Origin: a bacterium
GTDB lineage: Bacteria; Margulisbacteria; Marinamargulisbacteria; JAHFDA01
NCBI GenBank assembly: GCA_023249225.1
Contig: JAHFDA010000015.1
Location: forward strand, 1 to 50,610
Length of the DNA stretch: 50,610 nt
Reading direction: 5' to 3'
Part shown: positions 10,032 through 18,351 of the stretch, in pieces
Layout: every line of letters begins with the position of its first letter
Numbering within the stretch: position 1 is the first letter of the stretch
Translations under genes and position numbers: made by a program
The notes under the pieces: generated by a model
Databases searched by the model: none
Seen by the model: the letters and a program-made list of their open reading frames with translations, nothing else
Told to the model about the DNA's origin: nothing

Positions 10032-10958
10032 ATGAAATTACTTATAAACCGCAATATTGCCTTGAATTTTCCATCGCTTGTCCTGTCCCTAACGCTTTCG
10101 GGATGCTTTCTGTTTAAGAATGATGACGGCAATAACTCCAAGCCTTCGTCAAACTCCACGGACACCAGTGCAGGTACGACTGACAGCGGCGGAACGACGG
10201 TCACCGGCGATAGTGGAAGCACCACCGACACCGGAACCACAACAACCACGACCGGCCTTGTCGACCCACTGGGCAACCCGCGCATCGACTGGGCTTACAA
10301 TGACAGAATTTGGCATGATGCCAACGTGGGAGTCACATCGGATTACCACTACTTTTATACTACCAATCCAGAAGTAATCAGCGAAGGTCATAAAGAAGAC
10401 GTCGCCACTGATTATGTTTCAGTTGTCATTGAGGAAAGTACCGGCAATTACGAGGACGCCATTATTGAAGCTTACCTTGACGATAAAATTGTCATGCTCG
10501 ATGTGTTTGGAACCTGGTGTTACTGGTGCAACCAGATGGACGAGCATACGTATTCGTATCCCGACGTGATCAACACTGTGGGCGCAAACTTTGTCGCCAT
10601 CAAAGCAGACGAGGAGGCCGTCGACTGGATTCAGCAATACTGGGGAGTTGGAGCCTTTCCGATGGTGATATTTTTTAAACCTTACCCCCACCATTCTGAC
10701 ACCTGGGACGGAACGTATGAGGATCTGGTCATCGATCCGTCAAGTGACGAATATTTTGCTTACGCTCTGGGATTTTTTCCGCCGCATACCGATGATCCGT
10801 GGACGGACTATGCCACCAACGGCAGCTTTATCGATGTTTTAGACTGGGCCCTGACGCGGCCCTATCCGGACGAAAGTTCCGCGCAAAGCAACTTTGCACC
10901 TCTACGGCCCGAATGGCTGCCTGTGTTCAACCCGGAGACCATCGAATACAAAAAGTAA
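10032..10958 (+). CDS. Lipoprotein with thioredoxin-like domain
   Basis: Translation probably starts at ATG 10032, or at the adjacent GTG 10029, behind a strong AAAAGGAG at 10016-10023. The N-terminus has a lipobox (LTLSGC), so the mature protein is lipid-anchored. A low-complexity Ser/Thr/Gly/Asp linker of about 50 residues follows. The folded part contains DVFGTWCYWCNQMDEHTYSYPDV, a thioredoxin-fold CxxC of the kind found in DsbD C-terminal and DUF255-like domains, then a GVGAFPMVIFF segment that fits the cis-proline loop. A periplasmic thiol-disulfide role is likely; reductase and isomerase cannot be told apart. It lies 66 bases after gltD but its own ribosome site and unrelated function argue against a functional link. 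Confidence 0.85.
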   Translation: MKLLINRNIALNFPSLVLSLTLSGCFLFKNDDGNNSKPSSNSTDTSAGTTDSGGTTVTGDSGSTTDTGTTTTTTGLVDPLGNPRIDWAYNDRIWHDANVGVTSDYHYFYTTNPEVISEGHKEDVATDYVSVVIEESTGNYEDAIIEAYLDDKIVMLDVFGTWCYWCNQMDEHTYSYPDVINTVGANFVAIKADEEAVDWIQQYWGVGAFPMVIFFKPYPHHSDTWDGTYEDLVIDPSSDEYFAYALGFFPPHTDDPWTDYATNGSFIDVLDWALTRPYPDESSAQSNFAPLRPEWLPVFNPETIEYKK

Positions 10959-11015
10959 TTCCCTATCTGTTTAACCTTTGCCCCCTACGGGAAGATCCCG
11001 ATCATGGGAGATTTA

Positions 11016-11246
11016 ATGAACCTGCTCGGTGGAAACAGCCTTGGTTTACTGGGTGTAGGTCTTGTGACCGGCGTTATTGGTTTTGGCGGATTCCGCTATG
11101 GCAAGAGCAATGACAGCACGCGCCATATCGTTTATGGAATTTTGCTGATGGCCTATCCGTATGTGGTTTATCAATTAAGTTACAGCATTGGCATTGGAGT
11201 GGCATTAACCGTGCTGATGTTGTTTGGTGAACGCATTGGCCTTTGA
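11016..11246 (+). CDS. Small two-segment membrane protein
   Basis: The product has 76 residues from the ATG at 11016, which has a GGGAG ribosome site five bases upstream; an in-frame ATG at 11004 is less likely. It has an N-terminal glycine-rich hydrophobic segment (LGLLGVGLVTGVIGFGGF), a short polar loop (RYGKSNDSTRH) and a long hydrophobic C-terminal half (IVYGILLMAYPYVVYQLSYSIGIGVALTVLMLFG). This predicts an inner-membrane protein with two or three spans. Small proteins of this pattern are common as uncharacterised membrane proteins. The function is unknown. It probably shares a transcript with the lipoprotein upstream (57-base gap). Confidence 0.75.
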   Translation: MNLLGGNSLGLLGVGLVTGVIGFGGFRYGKSNDSTRHIVYGILLMAYPYVVYQLSYSIGIGVALTVLMLFGERIGL

Positions 11247-11269
11247 GGCCATGTTATTTCTCTTCCAAG

Positions 11270-11716
11270 CTAATTGTTTTCCAGCCAATCTGCATCTCCA
11301 AGATCTTTCGGCCGACCTGCCGCCTTTTTATTGATGAGCAGGTCATTTTTTCCGATGATAGAAAATGGCACGCCATCGACCTCTATCATTTTTTGGTTTT
11401 TGACCGCCTGATCAAAAGTGACGCCATCGATGGTGGTTGTAATATCAATGCGCCGTGGCGAAACTCCAATCTGTAATACAATTTCTGGCTTGAGAAAATC
11501 TAACTCGGATATGCCCGCCAATGGGGCTCCAAATGCCTTGAGAGCCTGCATGATTTTTTTTGCGTTAAATATTGAACACCGCACAAATAAGTCGATATCT
11601 CCGGTAGCGCGCGGCAAACCATGTGCGGCCAGGGCATAAGCACCCACCACCATATACTCGACTTCAGCGCCGTTGAAGGCTAATAATATGTCTCTGAAAT
11701 CGCTGTTGAGTAACAT
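11270..11716 (-). CDS. Nucleotidyltransferase-fold protein (DUF6036/MNT-like)
   Basis: The protein has 148 residues. VEYMVVGAYALAAHGLPRATGDIDLFV (residues 19-45) is the signature of the minimal nucleotidyltransferase fold, with metal-binding Asp40 and Asp42. The rest (ALKAFGAPL, LQIGVSPRRIDITTTIDG, VPFSIIGKNDLLINKKAAGRPKDLGD) follows the pattern of the small DUF6036-type proteins often paired with a short upstream gene and regarded as toxin-antitoxin-like. The ATG lies within the 3' part of that short gene and overlaps it by 53 bases; AGGCGA just before the start can serve as ribosome site. The activity (toxin or antitoxin, nucleotide donor) is unproven. Confidence 0.82.
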   Translation of the reverse strand: MLLNSDFRDILLAFNGAEVEYMVVGAYALAAHGLPRATGDIDLFVRCSIFNAKKIMQALKAFGAPLAGISELDFLKPEIVLQIGVSPRRIDITTTIDGVTFDQAVKNQKMIEVDGVPFSIIGKNDLLINKKAAGRPKDLGDADWLENN

Positions 11717-11855
11717 CTTCGCCTTTAAAAGCCCAGGATTCGACCGCCAGTGGCCACATCATACCGATAAGTTCGGCAACGCTTTTGCCATGGAGATCGT
11801 CTTCGATTGGATCGCGCATATTTGTAATACGTATCTTCCGTTCGGAGCCTTCCAT
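11664..11855 (-). CDS. Small partner gene of the nucleotidyltransferase
   Basis: This 63-residue ORF starts six bases after a TATAAT box. Its pattern (RKIRITNMRDP..., VAELIGMMWPLAVESWAFKG, FQRHIISLQRR) resembles the short proteins that commonly precede DUF6036 or MNT nucleotidyltransferases: an N-terminal strand, a hydrophobic helix with W-P-L-x-x-E-x-W, and an Arg-rich tail ending RHI. That match supports a real gene despite its size and overlap. Its last 17 codons are read in another frame as the start of the nucleotidyltransferase. It is probably the partner (antitoxin or adaptor) in a two-gene module; which is the toxin is not known. Confidence 0.65.
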   Translation of the reverse strand: MEGSERKIRITNMRDPIEDDLHGKSVAELIGMMWPLAVESWAFKGEDVTQQRFQRHIISLQRR

Positions 11856-11861
11856 TTTTTT

Positions 11862-11867
11862 ATTATA
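11862..11867 (-). promoter_or_regulatory. -10 box TATAAT, leaderless type
   Basis: A consensus TATAAT lies six adenines before the ATG at 11855. No convincing -35 box is found. It fits the TANNNT-N6-start pattern seen throughout the window. Confidence 0.55.
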
Positions 11868-11894
11868 TCACTGGCAACAAAACAGTCTTTGACA

Positions 11895-12479
11895 TCACAA
11901 ATGCTTTTCCGCCGGCGATGGATCGCGAAAGTTGCGCAGACCCACATTAAAAAAGTACCAGCTCATGGCGTAATCCAAGGTCAGCGTAGACCCGGTGTGC
12001 GTGGTGGCAAAGTAATAGGTCAAGCCCCACGACAGCGCCGCTTTTACCAGGCGGTCGAGTATGCCCGCCAGCTTGAGCCCCGGCACACGGTCTTGGTATT
12101 GCACCATACTAATGCGGTCAGACTGCAATGCATCAAGAGTCTGTTCTTCTAACGACGGGCTGTGCGTGGTAAAAATTGAAAAACACAGGCTGCCAAAACC
12201 AAAAGCTCCCAGATCCACCACTTCAGCCAGGGACGTGTTGTCGTAGAGCGGAACTAAAGTAAAAGCTTCTCCGTCAATGGCCAGTCGGGTGGCCAACAAG
12301 CCTGTGGTAAAGATCGTGGGCCAGAAAATGTTTTCACGCTGCAAACGGGCATCTAGTACGGCCGCCTTTAAGGCTATGGGAATGTCATCTTCCGGAAGCG
12401 CCCAGGTGGGGCTGGCAAGACTGCCAATTAAAATCAGCCCAATACCAAGCGTCTGCCCCCTAAAAAATCTACACCCCAA
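11895..12479 (-). CDS. Exported or membrane protein of unknown function
   Basis: The open frame extends to 12557, but the upstream part overlaps the Fe-S carrier gene. The TTG at 12479 gives a normal signal peptide (MGCRFFRGQTLGIGLILIGSLASPTWA-LPEDD) and a product of 194 residues; an ATG at 12512 would give a longer n-region. The mature part has moderately hydrophobic segments (FWPTIFTTGLLATRLA, VVDLGAFGFGSLCFSIFTT, AALSWGLTYYFATT) and could be a membrane protein of several short spans. I do not recognise the family. It is the last gene of the minus-strand run glcD-like/iscS/erpA-like, overlapping the carrier gene by 11 bases, but nothing links it to Fe-S chemistry. Confidence 0.65.
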   Translation of the reverse strand: MGCRFFRGQTLGIGLILIGSLASPTWALPEDDIPIALKAAVLDARLQRENIFWPTIFTTGLLATRLAIDGEAFTLVPLYDNTSLAEVVDLGAFGFGSLCFSIFTTHSPSLEEQTLDALQSDRISMVQYQDRVPGLKLAGILDRLVKAALSWGLTYYFATTHTGSTLTLDYAMSWYFFNVGLRNFRDPSPAEKHL

Positions 12480-12795
12480 ATGACGATCCGCAGCCGCAGG
12501 TACGCGAGGCATTGGGATTTTGAAACGTAAAACCTTTGCCCTCCAGGCCGGCGTCAAAATCTAGCTCCACGCCTTGCAGGTACATATAGCTCTTGGGATC
12601 AATAAGCACGTGCACATCATCAAAACGAAACTCTTTGTCGTACTCTCTGTGCTGCTTGTCAAAATCCATCTTATAAGAAAACCCGCTGCAGCCGCCACCC
12701 ACCACGCTCACGCGCAGCGCGGCATCGGCGTCATGGCCACTTTGGCGCAAATGTTTAACTTGTTCTACGGCGCTATGTGTTAATGCAAAGCTCAT
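12469..12795 (-). CDS. erpA: A-type Fe-S carrier protein (ErpA/IscA family)
   Basis: The ATG at 12795 follows GAAGGAAG four bases upstream; an in-frame GTG at 12840 is rejected. The product has 108 residues. The three cluster-binding cysteines are Cys36 (GGGCSGFSY), Cys100 and Cys102 (CGCGSSF). The C-terminal NPNASRTCGCGSSF pattern is closest to ErpA, although IscA or SufA cannot be fully excluded. It accepts or stores Fe-S clusters and passes them to apoproteins. It lies 44 bases downstream of the cysteine desulfurase gene, in the same direction, so the two form a small Fe-S assembly unit; no IscU scaffold gene is present in the window. Confidence 0.92.
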   Translation of the reverse strand: MSFALTHSAVEQVKHLRQSGHDADAALRVSVVGGGCSGFSYKMDFDKQHREYDKEFRFDDVHVLIDPKSYMYLQGVELDFDAGLEGKGFTFQNPNASRTCGCGSSFGV

Positions 12796-12839
12796 AAATC
12801 TTCCTTCTATTATAGATGCATCTTTGCGGGCATCGGACA

Positions 12840-14024
12840 CTATGACCGATCTTGCTCAAGGCGCCACAGGGGTGATTGCTCCCTTAAGACCGCAACCGCT
12901 TCGATCACCCGCCTCGCTACATATTGTATATCATCAGAGCTGCTAAAGCGCCCGATGCCAAAGCGGATTGAGCCCTTGATCTGGCGCTCCGACAGGCCCA
13001 TGGCCGTAAGCACCGTTGAAGCCTTTTGCCCCAGAGAAGCGCAGGCCGCTCCCGAAGATACGGCCACATCGGTCAGGGCCATCATCAGGGCCTCGGCATC
13101 TACATGCGCAAAACTGATGTTGAGATTGCCCGGCAGCCGTTCGTTGGGATGCCCGTTTATAGTAACCTGGGGCACAGCCGCAATGATCCGTTGCGCAAGT
13201 TCGTCACGCAAGCCGCGCAGGCGCTGCGCTTCGCTATCCATCTCTTGCGCACAAATTTCACAAGCCAAACCAAAGCCCACAATGCCCGCCACATTGAGTG
13301 TGCCCGAACGCAGGCCTTGTTCATGGCCCCCGCCATGGAGCAGTGGAGCCAGACGGAGTTCCGGATCGCCCCGACGCACGAACAAGGCACCCATGCCCTT
13401 GGGGCCATACAGTTTGTGCGCGCTAAACGACATCAGGTCAATGTGGTCACGCTGCACATCGACCGAAATTTTTCCTACTGCTTGAGTGGCATCGGTATGA
13501 AAGGCCACTTGGCGCGCGCGCGCCACCTGGGCAATCAGCGCCACTGGGTTGATGGTTCCCACTTCGTGGTTGGCATACATGACGCTGACAAGACCTGTCT
13601 CTGGCGTCATCGCTGCGGCCACAGCATGCGGAGCAATGCGGCCCTGTGCATCAGGCGGCACATACGTCACGCCATGGCCTTGCATGTGCAGATATTGGCA
13701 GCAGGCCAACACTGACGGATGCTCTACAGCCGACGTGACCACATGTTTTTCCGGAAAATACTGCATCAGCCCTTGCAGGGCCAGATTATTGGACTCGGTG
13801 GCGCCACTGGTAAAAATAATTTCTTCGGGCCGGGCGTTAATGAGCGCCGCTATCTGCTCACGCGCAGTCTCCACGGCCTGCTCTGCTTCGCGCCCAAAGG
13901 CATGCTGGCGACTGGCAGCATTGCCAAAGAAATCAAAAAAATAAGGCTGCATGGCTTCGACCACGCGCGGGTCTACGGGAGTGGTGGCTTGATAATCAAG
14001 GTAGACGCAGCCACGTTTACGCAT
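12840..14024 (-). CDS. iscS: Cysteine desulfurase
   Basis: The ATG at 14024 gives 394 residues; a TTG two codons upstream is less likely. It is a class V PLP-dependent transaminase fold. The PLP lysine is Lys204 in SFSAHKLYGPKG. The catalytic persulfide cysteine is Cys328 in SSGAACASLGQKAS, on a loop of the length typical of IscS/NifS group I enzymes. The N-terminal VYLDYQATTPVDPRV and the GGGHEQGLRSGTLN motif are diagnostic. It supplies sulfur for Fe-S clusters, and perhaps for tRNA thiolation, in the cytosol. It overlaps the FAD-oxidase gene upstream by 8 bases. IscS versus NifS naming is by family resemblance only. Confidence 0.93.
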   Translation of the reverse strand: MRKRGCVYLDYQATTPVDPRVVEAMQPYFFDFFGNAASRQHAFGREAEQAVETAREQIAALINARPEEIIFTSGATESNNLALQGLMQYFPEKHVVTSAVEHPSVLACCQYLHMQGHGVTYVPPDAQGRIAPHAVAAAMTPETGLVSVMYANHEVGTINPVALIAQVARARQVAFHTDATQAVGKISVDVQRDHIDLMSFSAHKLYGPKGMGALFVRRGDPELRLAPLLHGGGHEQGLRSGTLNVAGIVGFGLACEICAQEMDSEAQRLRGLRDELAQRIIAAVPQVTINGHPNERLPGNLNISFAHVDAEALMMALTDVAVSSGAACASLGQKASTVLTAMGLSERQIKGSIRFGIGRFSSSDDIQYVARRVIEAVAVLREQSPLWRLEQDRS

Positions 14025-15519
14025 GCGCAAATAAAGTTCCCGGATTGAGCCGCCCGCTGGGATCGACCGCTTTTTTAACGGCCTGCATTTGCTGGCGGAC
14101 TGTGTCGGAATACATCAGATTAAAGTAAGGAATCTTATTTTTGCCGATGCCATGTTCGGCCGAGACCGTGCCGCCCATGGCGATCACCGCTTCGCAAAGT
14201 TGGCGGTAAAGCTGCTTGGCCAGGTCAAACTCGGCTTGCGAATGCGTCAGTATATTGACATGAAAATGGTTATCTCCGGCGTGGCCAAAATAAAACCACG
14301 TCAAACCGCTGGGGTTCAGCAGCCGCCGGTAGAGATCCACCACCTCCCCATACATCAAATCTGGCACAGCACAGTCGGTGGCCAGCTTGGGAAAGCCCGA
14401 CTCGGCCACCATCCGGTTCATGGTTTCGGGAATATGATGGCGAAAGGCCTCAAAGGCTTTGCGCCGCGTGCTATCGGTGGCCAGCAGAAGTTGCGGAAAG
14501 GATGGGTCAGAAGGATCCGCGATGGCGCCGTGCTTAAGCATCAGTTCCGACCAGGCCAGTAGCACGGCTTCCTCGCCAGCGGAATGATCACCCCAGTGCT
14601 CGAGCATCACGGCTGCGCACGCCTCGTCAGGCATGCCTGCCAGGCGCGGGAAAGCTTTTAAAATGGCTTCGCCGATAAACTCAATTTGAACGCTTTTTAA
14701 AATATCCGCTGCATCGCGACAGCGCTGGCGGGCTTCTAGGATAAAAAGATGGGCCGCATCCTCGCTGTTAAAAAAAACAATCATCGGTAGGCGTAGTGCG
14801 GGCAGTGGGCGCAGCTCAAATTCTGCTTCAAGAATGATCCCCAGTGTGCCTTCGGATCCGACAAACAAATCGATGAGGTCCCCGCCACTGTAATAGCCCG
14901 CAGCTTGTTTGCAACGCGGCATGGTGTAATTCAATTTTGGTACGCAGTACGTAGTACCCCGTTCAGAGATAAATTCAAAATGTGAAACAGGGCCGTCATC
15001 TTGTCCGCGCTTGATCCAAACCGTCTCGCCATTGACCAGCATCACCCGCAAGCGCTGCGTCCAACTGCGCAGCGGGCCAAAGGCAAACGAACGCGATCCC
15101 GAGGCATTACAGGCCAGACTACCTCCCACCATGGCCGACATTTCGGTAGGGTTAGGCGGAAAAATAAAACCCTGGCTTTGGGCCGCCTCGTCGAGCTGGC
15201 GCAACGTGACCGCCGCCGACGCTTCTATGCGAGCCCAGCCGGTGGAAAGAGGTCGTACCGCGCCCACCCTGGCAGGATAATCCCTAAAGGAAATCAGTAT
15301 TGAATCTGCCCTGCTGGGAATGGAACCCGCTGTCAGCCCGGTCTTGGCACCCTGAACATAGACCGCCAGTTGTTCAGCCTGCGCCTGCACCAAAACCTGG
15401 CGTAGCTCGGCCTCCGAAGACGGAAACACAATCCGCTGCGGCACGGCGTAGCGCCAGCGGGATTCGTCCTGCAAAAAATCGCTGTCCGCAGGTACCGGCG
15501 TAATAACCTGCATACTCAT
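14017..15519 (-). CDS. FAD-linked oxidase, GlcD/D-lactate dehydrogenase family
   Basis: The protein has 500 residues. The N-terminal half is a PCMH-type FAD domain: VFPSSEAELRQVLVQAQAE, then VQGAKTGLTAGSIPS, NPTEMSAMVGGSLACNASGSRSFAFGPLRSW and DLFVGSEGTLGII. The C-terminal half carries the FAD-oxidase cap with YFGHAGDNHFHVNILT and SAEHGIGKNKI, ending DPSGRLNPGTLF. These are the motifs of GlcD, Dld and related 2-hydroxyacid dehydrogenases; D-lactate or glycolate is the likely substrate, but the exact acid is not readable. There is no Fe-S partner (GlcF) next to it and no fused cysteine-rich domain. TATGCT lies eight bases before the start at 15519. The divergent neighbour is pepN. Confidence 0.88.
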   Translation of the reverse strand: MSMQVITPVPADSDFLQDESRWRYAVPQRIVFPSSEAELRQVLVQAQAEQLAVYVQGAKTGLTAGSIPSRADSILISFRDYPARVGAVRPLSTGWARIEASAAVTLRQLDEAAQSQGFIFPPNPTEMSAMVGGSLACNASGSRSFAFGPLRSWTQRLRVMLVNGETVWIKRGQDDGPVSHFEFISERGTTYCVPKLNYTMPRCKQAAGYYSGGDLIDLFVGSEGTLGIILEAEFELRPLPALRLPMIVFFNSEDAAHLFILEARQRCRDAADILKSVQIEFIGEAILKAFPRLAGMPDEACAAVMLEHWGDHSAGEEAVLLAWSELMLKHGAIADPSDPSFPQLLLATDSTRRKAFEAFRHHIPETMNRMVAESGFPKLATDCAVPDLMYGEVVDLYRRLLNPSGLTWFYFGHAGDNHFHVNILTHSQAEFDLAKQLYRQLCEAVIAMGGTVSAEHGIGKNKIPYFNLMYSDTVRQQMQAVKKAVDPSGRLNPGTLFAHA

Positions 15520-15587
15520 TGGGGATAAGCATAACAGCCCAGAAAACGTAACAGAAAAAATGAAATCTATTTCAACTTTAATCGATG

Positions 15588-15593
15588 TATAGC
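15588..15593 (+). promoter_or_regulatory. Possible -10 box before pepN
   Basis: TATAGC is followed by six bases and the ATG at 15600. It departs from TANNNT at the last base, and no -35 box is seen, so this is a weak case of the leaderless pattern. If correct, translation starts at 15600 and not at the in-frame ATG at 15585. Confidence 0.35.
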
Positions 15594-15599
15594 ATTGCT

Positions 15600-18326
15600 A
15601 TGCCAACGCCTACTCTCACCACCACGCCTATCCAACATAAAGCCATCGCCACGACCCCTGCCCCCGTAATCGAAAAACCCCAGGAAATATTTTTAAAAGA
15701 CTACGCCCCGCCGACCTACCTCGTAGAACAGGTGGATCTGACTTTTGAATTGGATGAGACTGCCACCACCGTGCGTTCGCGTCTGGAGATCCGGCGCAAT
15801 CATTCGGGCGCCGCGCTGCCGCTGGAATTGAACGGCGATGAAGTGGAACTTGTAAGTGTGCGCCTTAACGGCCGTCTGCTCACCAAAGATGAATACCGTC
15901 TGGAAGCGGTCTATCAAAAGGAAAATAAACTGGTGATTCCGGACGTTCCGGAATTTTTCACCCTGGAAGTGGAAACACGGATCAATCCCCAGACCAACAC
16001 GGCGCTGTCCGGACTGTTCATGTCGGGCGGCATGTTTTGCACCCAGTGCGAACCGCTCGGCTTTCGGCGCATGACCTATTTTGTGGACCGGCCCGACAAC
16101 ATGGCCCGTTACCGCACCACGATCATTGCCGACAAAAGCAAGTACCCGGTGCTGCTTTCGAACGGCAACCCCGTGGAAAGCCGTGACCTGCCTGGGGGAA
16201 AACACATCGCCACATGGGAAGATCCGTTTAAAAAACCAAGTTACCTTTTTGCCCTGGTTGCAGGCGATCTGGTACCGCTCGAAGATACTTTTATCACCCG
16301 TTCGGGGCGAAGCATTGCGCTGCGCATTTTTGTAGAAGCGGCCAATCTTGAGAAAACCCGCTTTGCCATGGAGGCCCTTAAAAAAGCCATGCAATGGGAC
16401 GAGGAAAAATACGGCCGCGAGTATGATTTAGATATTTTTATGATCGTGGCCGTAGACCACTTTGTTTTTGGCGCCATGGAAAACAAGGGCCTGAACGTGT
16501 TTAATGCCAAGGTCGTACTGGCCAAACCCGAAACGGCTACTGATAGCGACTACAGTCACATTTTAGGCGTTGTGGCCCACGAATATTTTCACAATTGGTC
16601 GGGCAACCGTGTCACCTGCCGCGACTGGTTCCAGCTTAGCCTCAAAGAAGGTTTTACCGTTTTTCGTGATCAGACTTTTCAACAAGATATGCTGTCGCAA
16701 GGCGTCTGCCGCATCAAAGACGTATTGTTTTTGCGCGGGGTTCAGTTTTTCCAAGATGCAGGCGCCATGGCCCACCCTGTACGGCCAGAGTCGTTTATCA
16801 GTGTTGAAAACTTCTACACGCCGACCGTCTACGAAAAAGGGGCGGAAGTCATCCGTATGATGCATACCCTGCTGGGACCAGAAAGATTCCGGCGCGGTGC
16901 GGATTTATATTTTGAGCGCCACGATGGTCAGGCGGTAACCTGCGACGACTTTGTGGCCGCCATGGCGGACGCCAACGACTTTGACTTTGGCCAGTTCAAA
17001 TTGTGGTACAGCCAGTCCGGCACACCTGTGCTGGACATCGAGCGCCATTACGATCCGGCCACCCAAACCTACACGCTCAAGATCAGACAAAGCTGCCCGC
17101 CCACACCGGGCCAAGCCATCAAGGAAGCATTTCACATTCCGATACGCATGGGTCTGCTGGGATCCGATGGCAAGGATCTGCCCTTGCAATTGGAAGGTGA
17201 ATCAGAACCGCAGGGAACAACCCGTGTGCTGGAGCTGACAAACGCCGAAACAGTATTCCGATTTGTAAATGTGACGCAGGAACCCGTGCCATCACTGCTG
17301 CGCGGTTTTTCAGCCCCGGTCAAGCTGAACATTGATCTGACCGATAACGAGCTGGTGTTCTTAATGGCCAACGATAGCGACGACTTTAACCGCTGGGAAG
17401 CTGGTCAGAAAATGGCCTTGAACCTTGCGCTAAAGCTGGTAGACGACTATCGGCAAGGCCGCCCCCTGCATCTGGATGCCTCCTTTACCGAAGCGTTCCG
17501 TAAAATCCTGCTGGATCGCAGCCTGGACAAGCAGTTTGCCGCCCTGGCACTCACCCTGCCCGAAGAAGCTTACATTTGCGATCAACTGGATGAAATCGAT
17601 CCACTGGCCGTGCATCAGACATATAAGTTTATGCACAAAACCCTGGCACAGGCGCTTAAAGACGATTTGCAAGCCGTTTATCACGAAAACTGCAGTACGG
17701 AACCCTACTATTTTGACGCAGCTTCGGTCGGTCGGCGCAGCCTGAAAAACCTGTGCCTGGAATACCTTATGGAACTCGAAGAAGCTGCTGTCATCGCGCT
17801 GTGCCATCAGCAATTTCAAAACGCCACCAATATGACGGATCAGTTCAGTGCTTTAGAACTCCTGGCCAACCACGATGGCCCAGAACGCCAGAGCGCCCTG
17901 GATGATTTTTACCGGCAGTGGCAGCACGACACGCTGGCCATTTTAAAGTGGTTTGCTGCCCAATCTATCGCCGAGCGGCCTGATGTTTTGGACAAAATCC
18001 GGCAGCTGATGGAACATCCTGCCTTCGAAATGAGTACCCCCAACAAGGTACGGGCCCTGATTCGGAACTTTGCCGAAAATAACACCAACAACGTTGCCTT
18101 TCACGACCCCAGCGGCCGCGGTTACGAATTTTATGCCGACCAGATCATCCGCATGAACGCCATCAACGCGCAAGTGGCTTCAGGCATGGCCAAGGTTTTT
18201 GCGCGTTGGAAAGACTATGCCGCGCCTTATCGCGAACTGATGCGCCATGAACTGGAGCGCCTGCTGGCCACGCCCGACCTTTGCAAAGAGGTATACGAAG
18301 TCGTTAAAAAGTCGTTAGAAGGTTAA
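15600..18326 (+). CDS. pepN: Aminopeptidase N (M1 family)
   Basis: From the ATG at 15600 the protein has 908 residues (913 from the ATG at 15585), slightly longer than the usual 870 because of a Thr/Pro-rich N-terminus. It has the GAMEN exopeptidase motif (FGAMENKGLNVFN, near residue 290) and the zinc site HEYFH at 327-331 with Glu350 in KEGFTV, i.e. HExxH-x18-E. The domain order matches E. coli-type PepN: N-terminal beta domain, thermolysin-like domain, small beta domain, C-terminal helical bowl. It removes N-terminal residues from peptides in the cytosol. Its final nine codons (VVKKSLEG plus stop) recur 5.1 kb downstream (23425-23451). Confidence 0.97.
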   Translation: MPTPTLTTTPIQHKAIATTPAPVIEKPQEIFLKDYAPPTYLVEQVDLTFELDETATTVRSRLEIRRNHSGAALPLELNGDEVELVSVRLNGRLLTKDEYRLEAVYQKENKLVIPDVPEFFTLEVETRINPQTNTALSGLFMSGGMFCTQCEPLGFRRMTYFVDRPDNMARYRTTIIADKSKYPVLLSNGNPVESRDLPGGKHIATWEDPFKKPSYLFALVAGDLVPLEDTFITRSGRSIALRIFVEAANLEKTRFAMEALKKAMQWDEEKYGREYDLDIFMIVAVDHFVFGAMENKGLNVFNAKVVLAKPETATDSDYSHILGVVAHEYFHNWSGNRVTCRDWFQLSLKEGFTVFRDQTFQQDMLSQGVCRIKDVLFLRGVQFFQDAGAMAHPVRPESFISVENFYTPTVYEKGAEVIRMMHTLLGPERFRRGADLYFERHDGQAVTCDDFVAAMADANDFDFGQFKLWYSQSGTPVLDIERHYDPATQTYTLKIRQSCPPTPGQAIKEAFHIPIRMGLLGSDGKDLPLQLEGESEPQGTTRVLELTNAETVFRFVNVTQEPVPSLLRGFSAPVKLNIDLTDNELVFLMANDSDDFNRWEAGQKMALNLALKLVDDYRQGRPLHLDASFTEAFRKILLDRSLDKQFAALALTLPEEAYICDQLDEIDPLAVHQTYKFMHKTLAQALKDDLQAVYHENCSTEPYYFDAASVGRRSLKNLCLEYLMELEEAAVIALCHQQFQNATNMTDQFSALELLANHDGPERQSALDDFYRQWQHDTLAILKWFAAQSIAERPDVLDKIRQLMEHPAFEMSTPNKVRALIRNFAENNTNNVAFHDPSGRGYEFYADQIIRMNAINAQVASGMAKVFARWKDYAAPYRELMRHELERLLATPDLCKEVYEVVKKSLEG
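18300..18326 (+). repeat. Direct repeat copy 1: 3' end of pepN
   Basis: The last nine codons of pepN (VVKKSLEG and TAA) are repeated at 23425-23451. The two copies differ at 5 of 27 bases, and every difference is synonymous. The four bases after the stop (ATGG here, TTGG there) match at three positions. Confidence 0.7.
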
Positions 18327-18351
18327 ATGGGCGGTGGTACAAATCTTTAAG

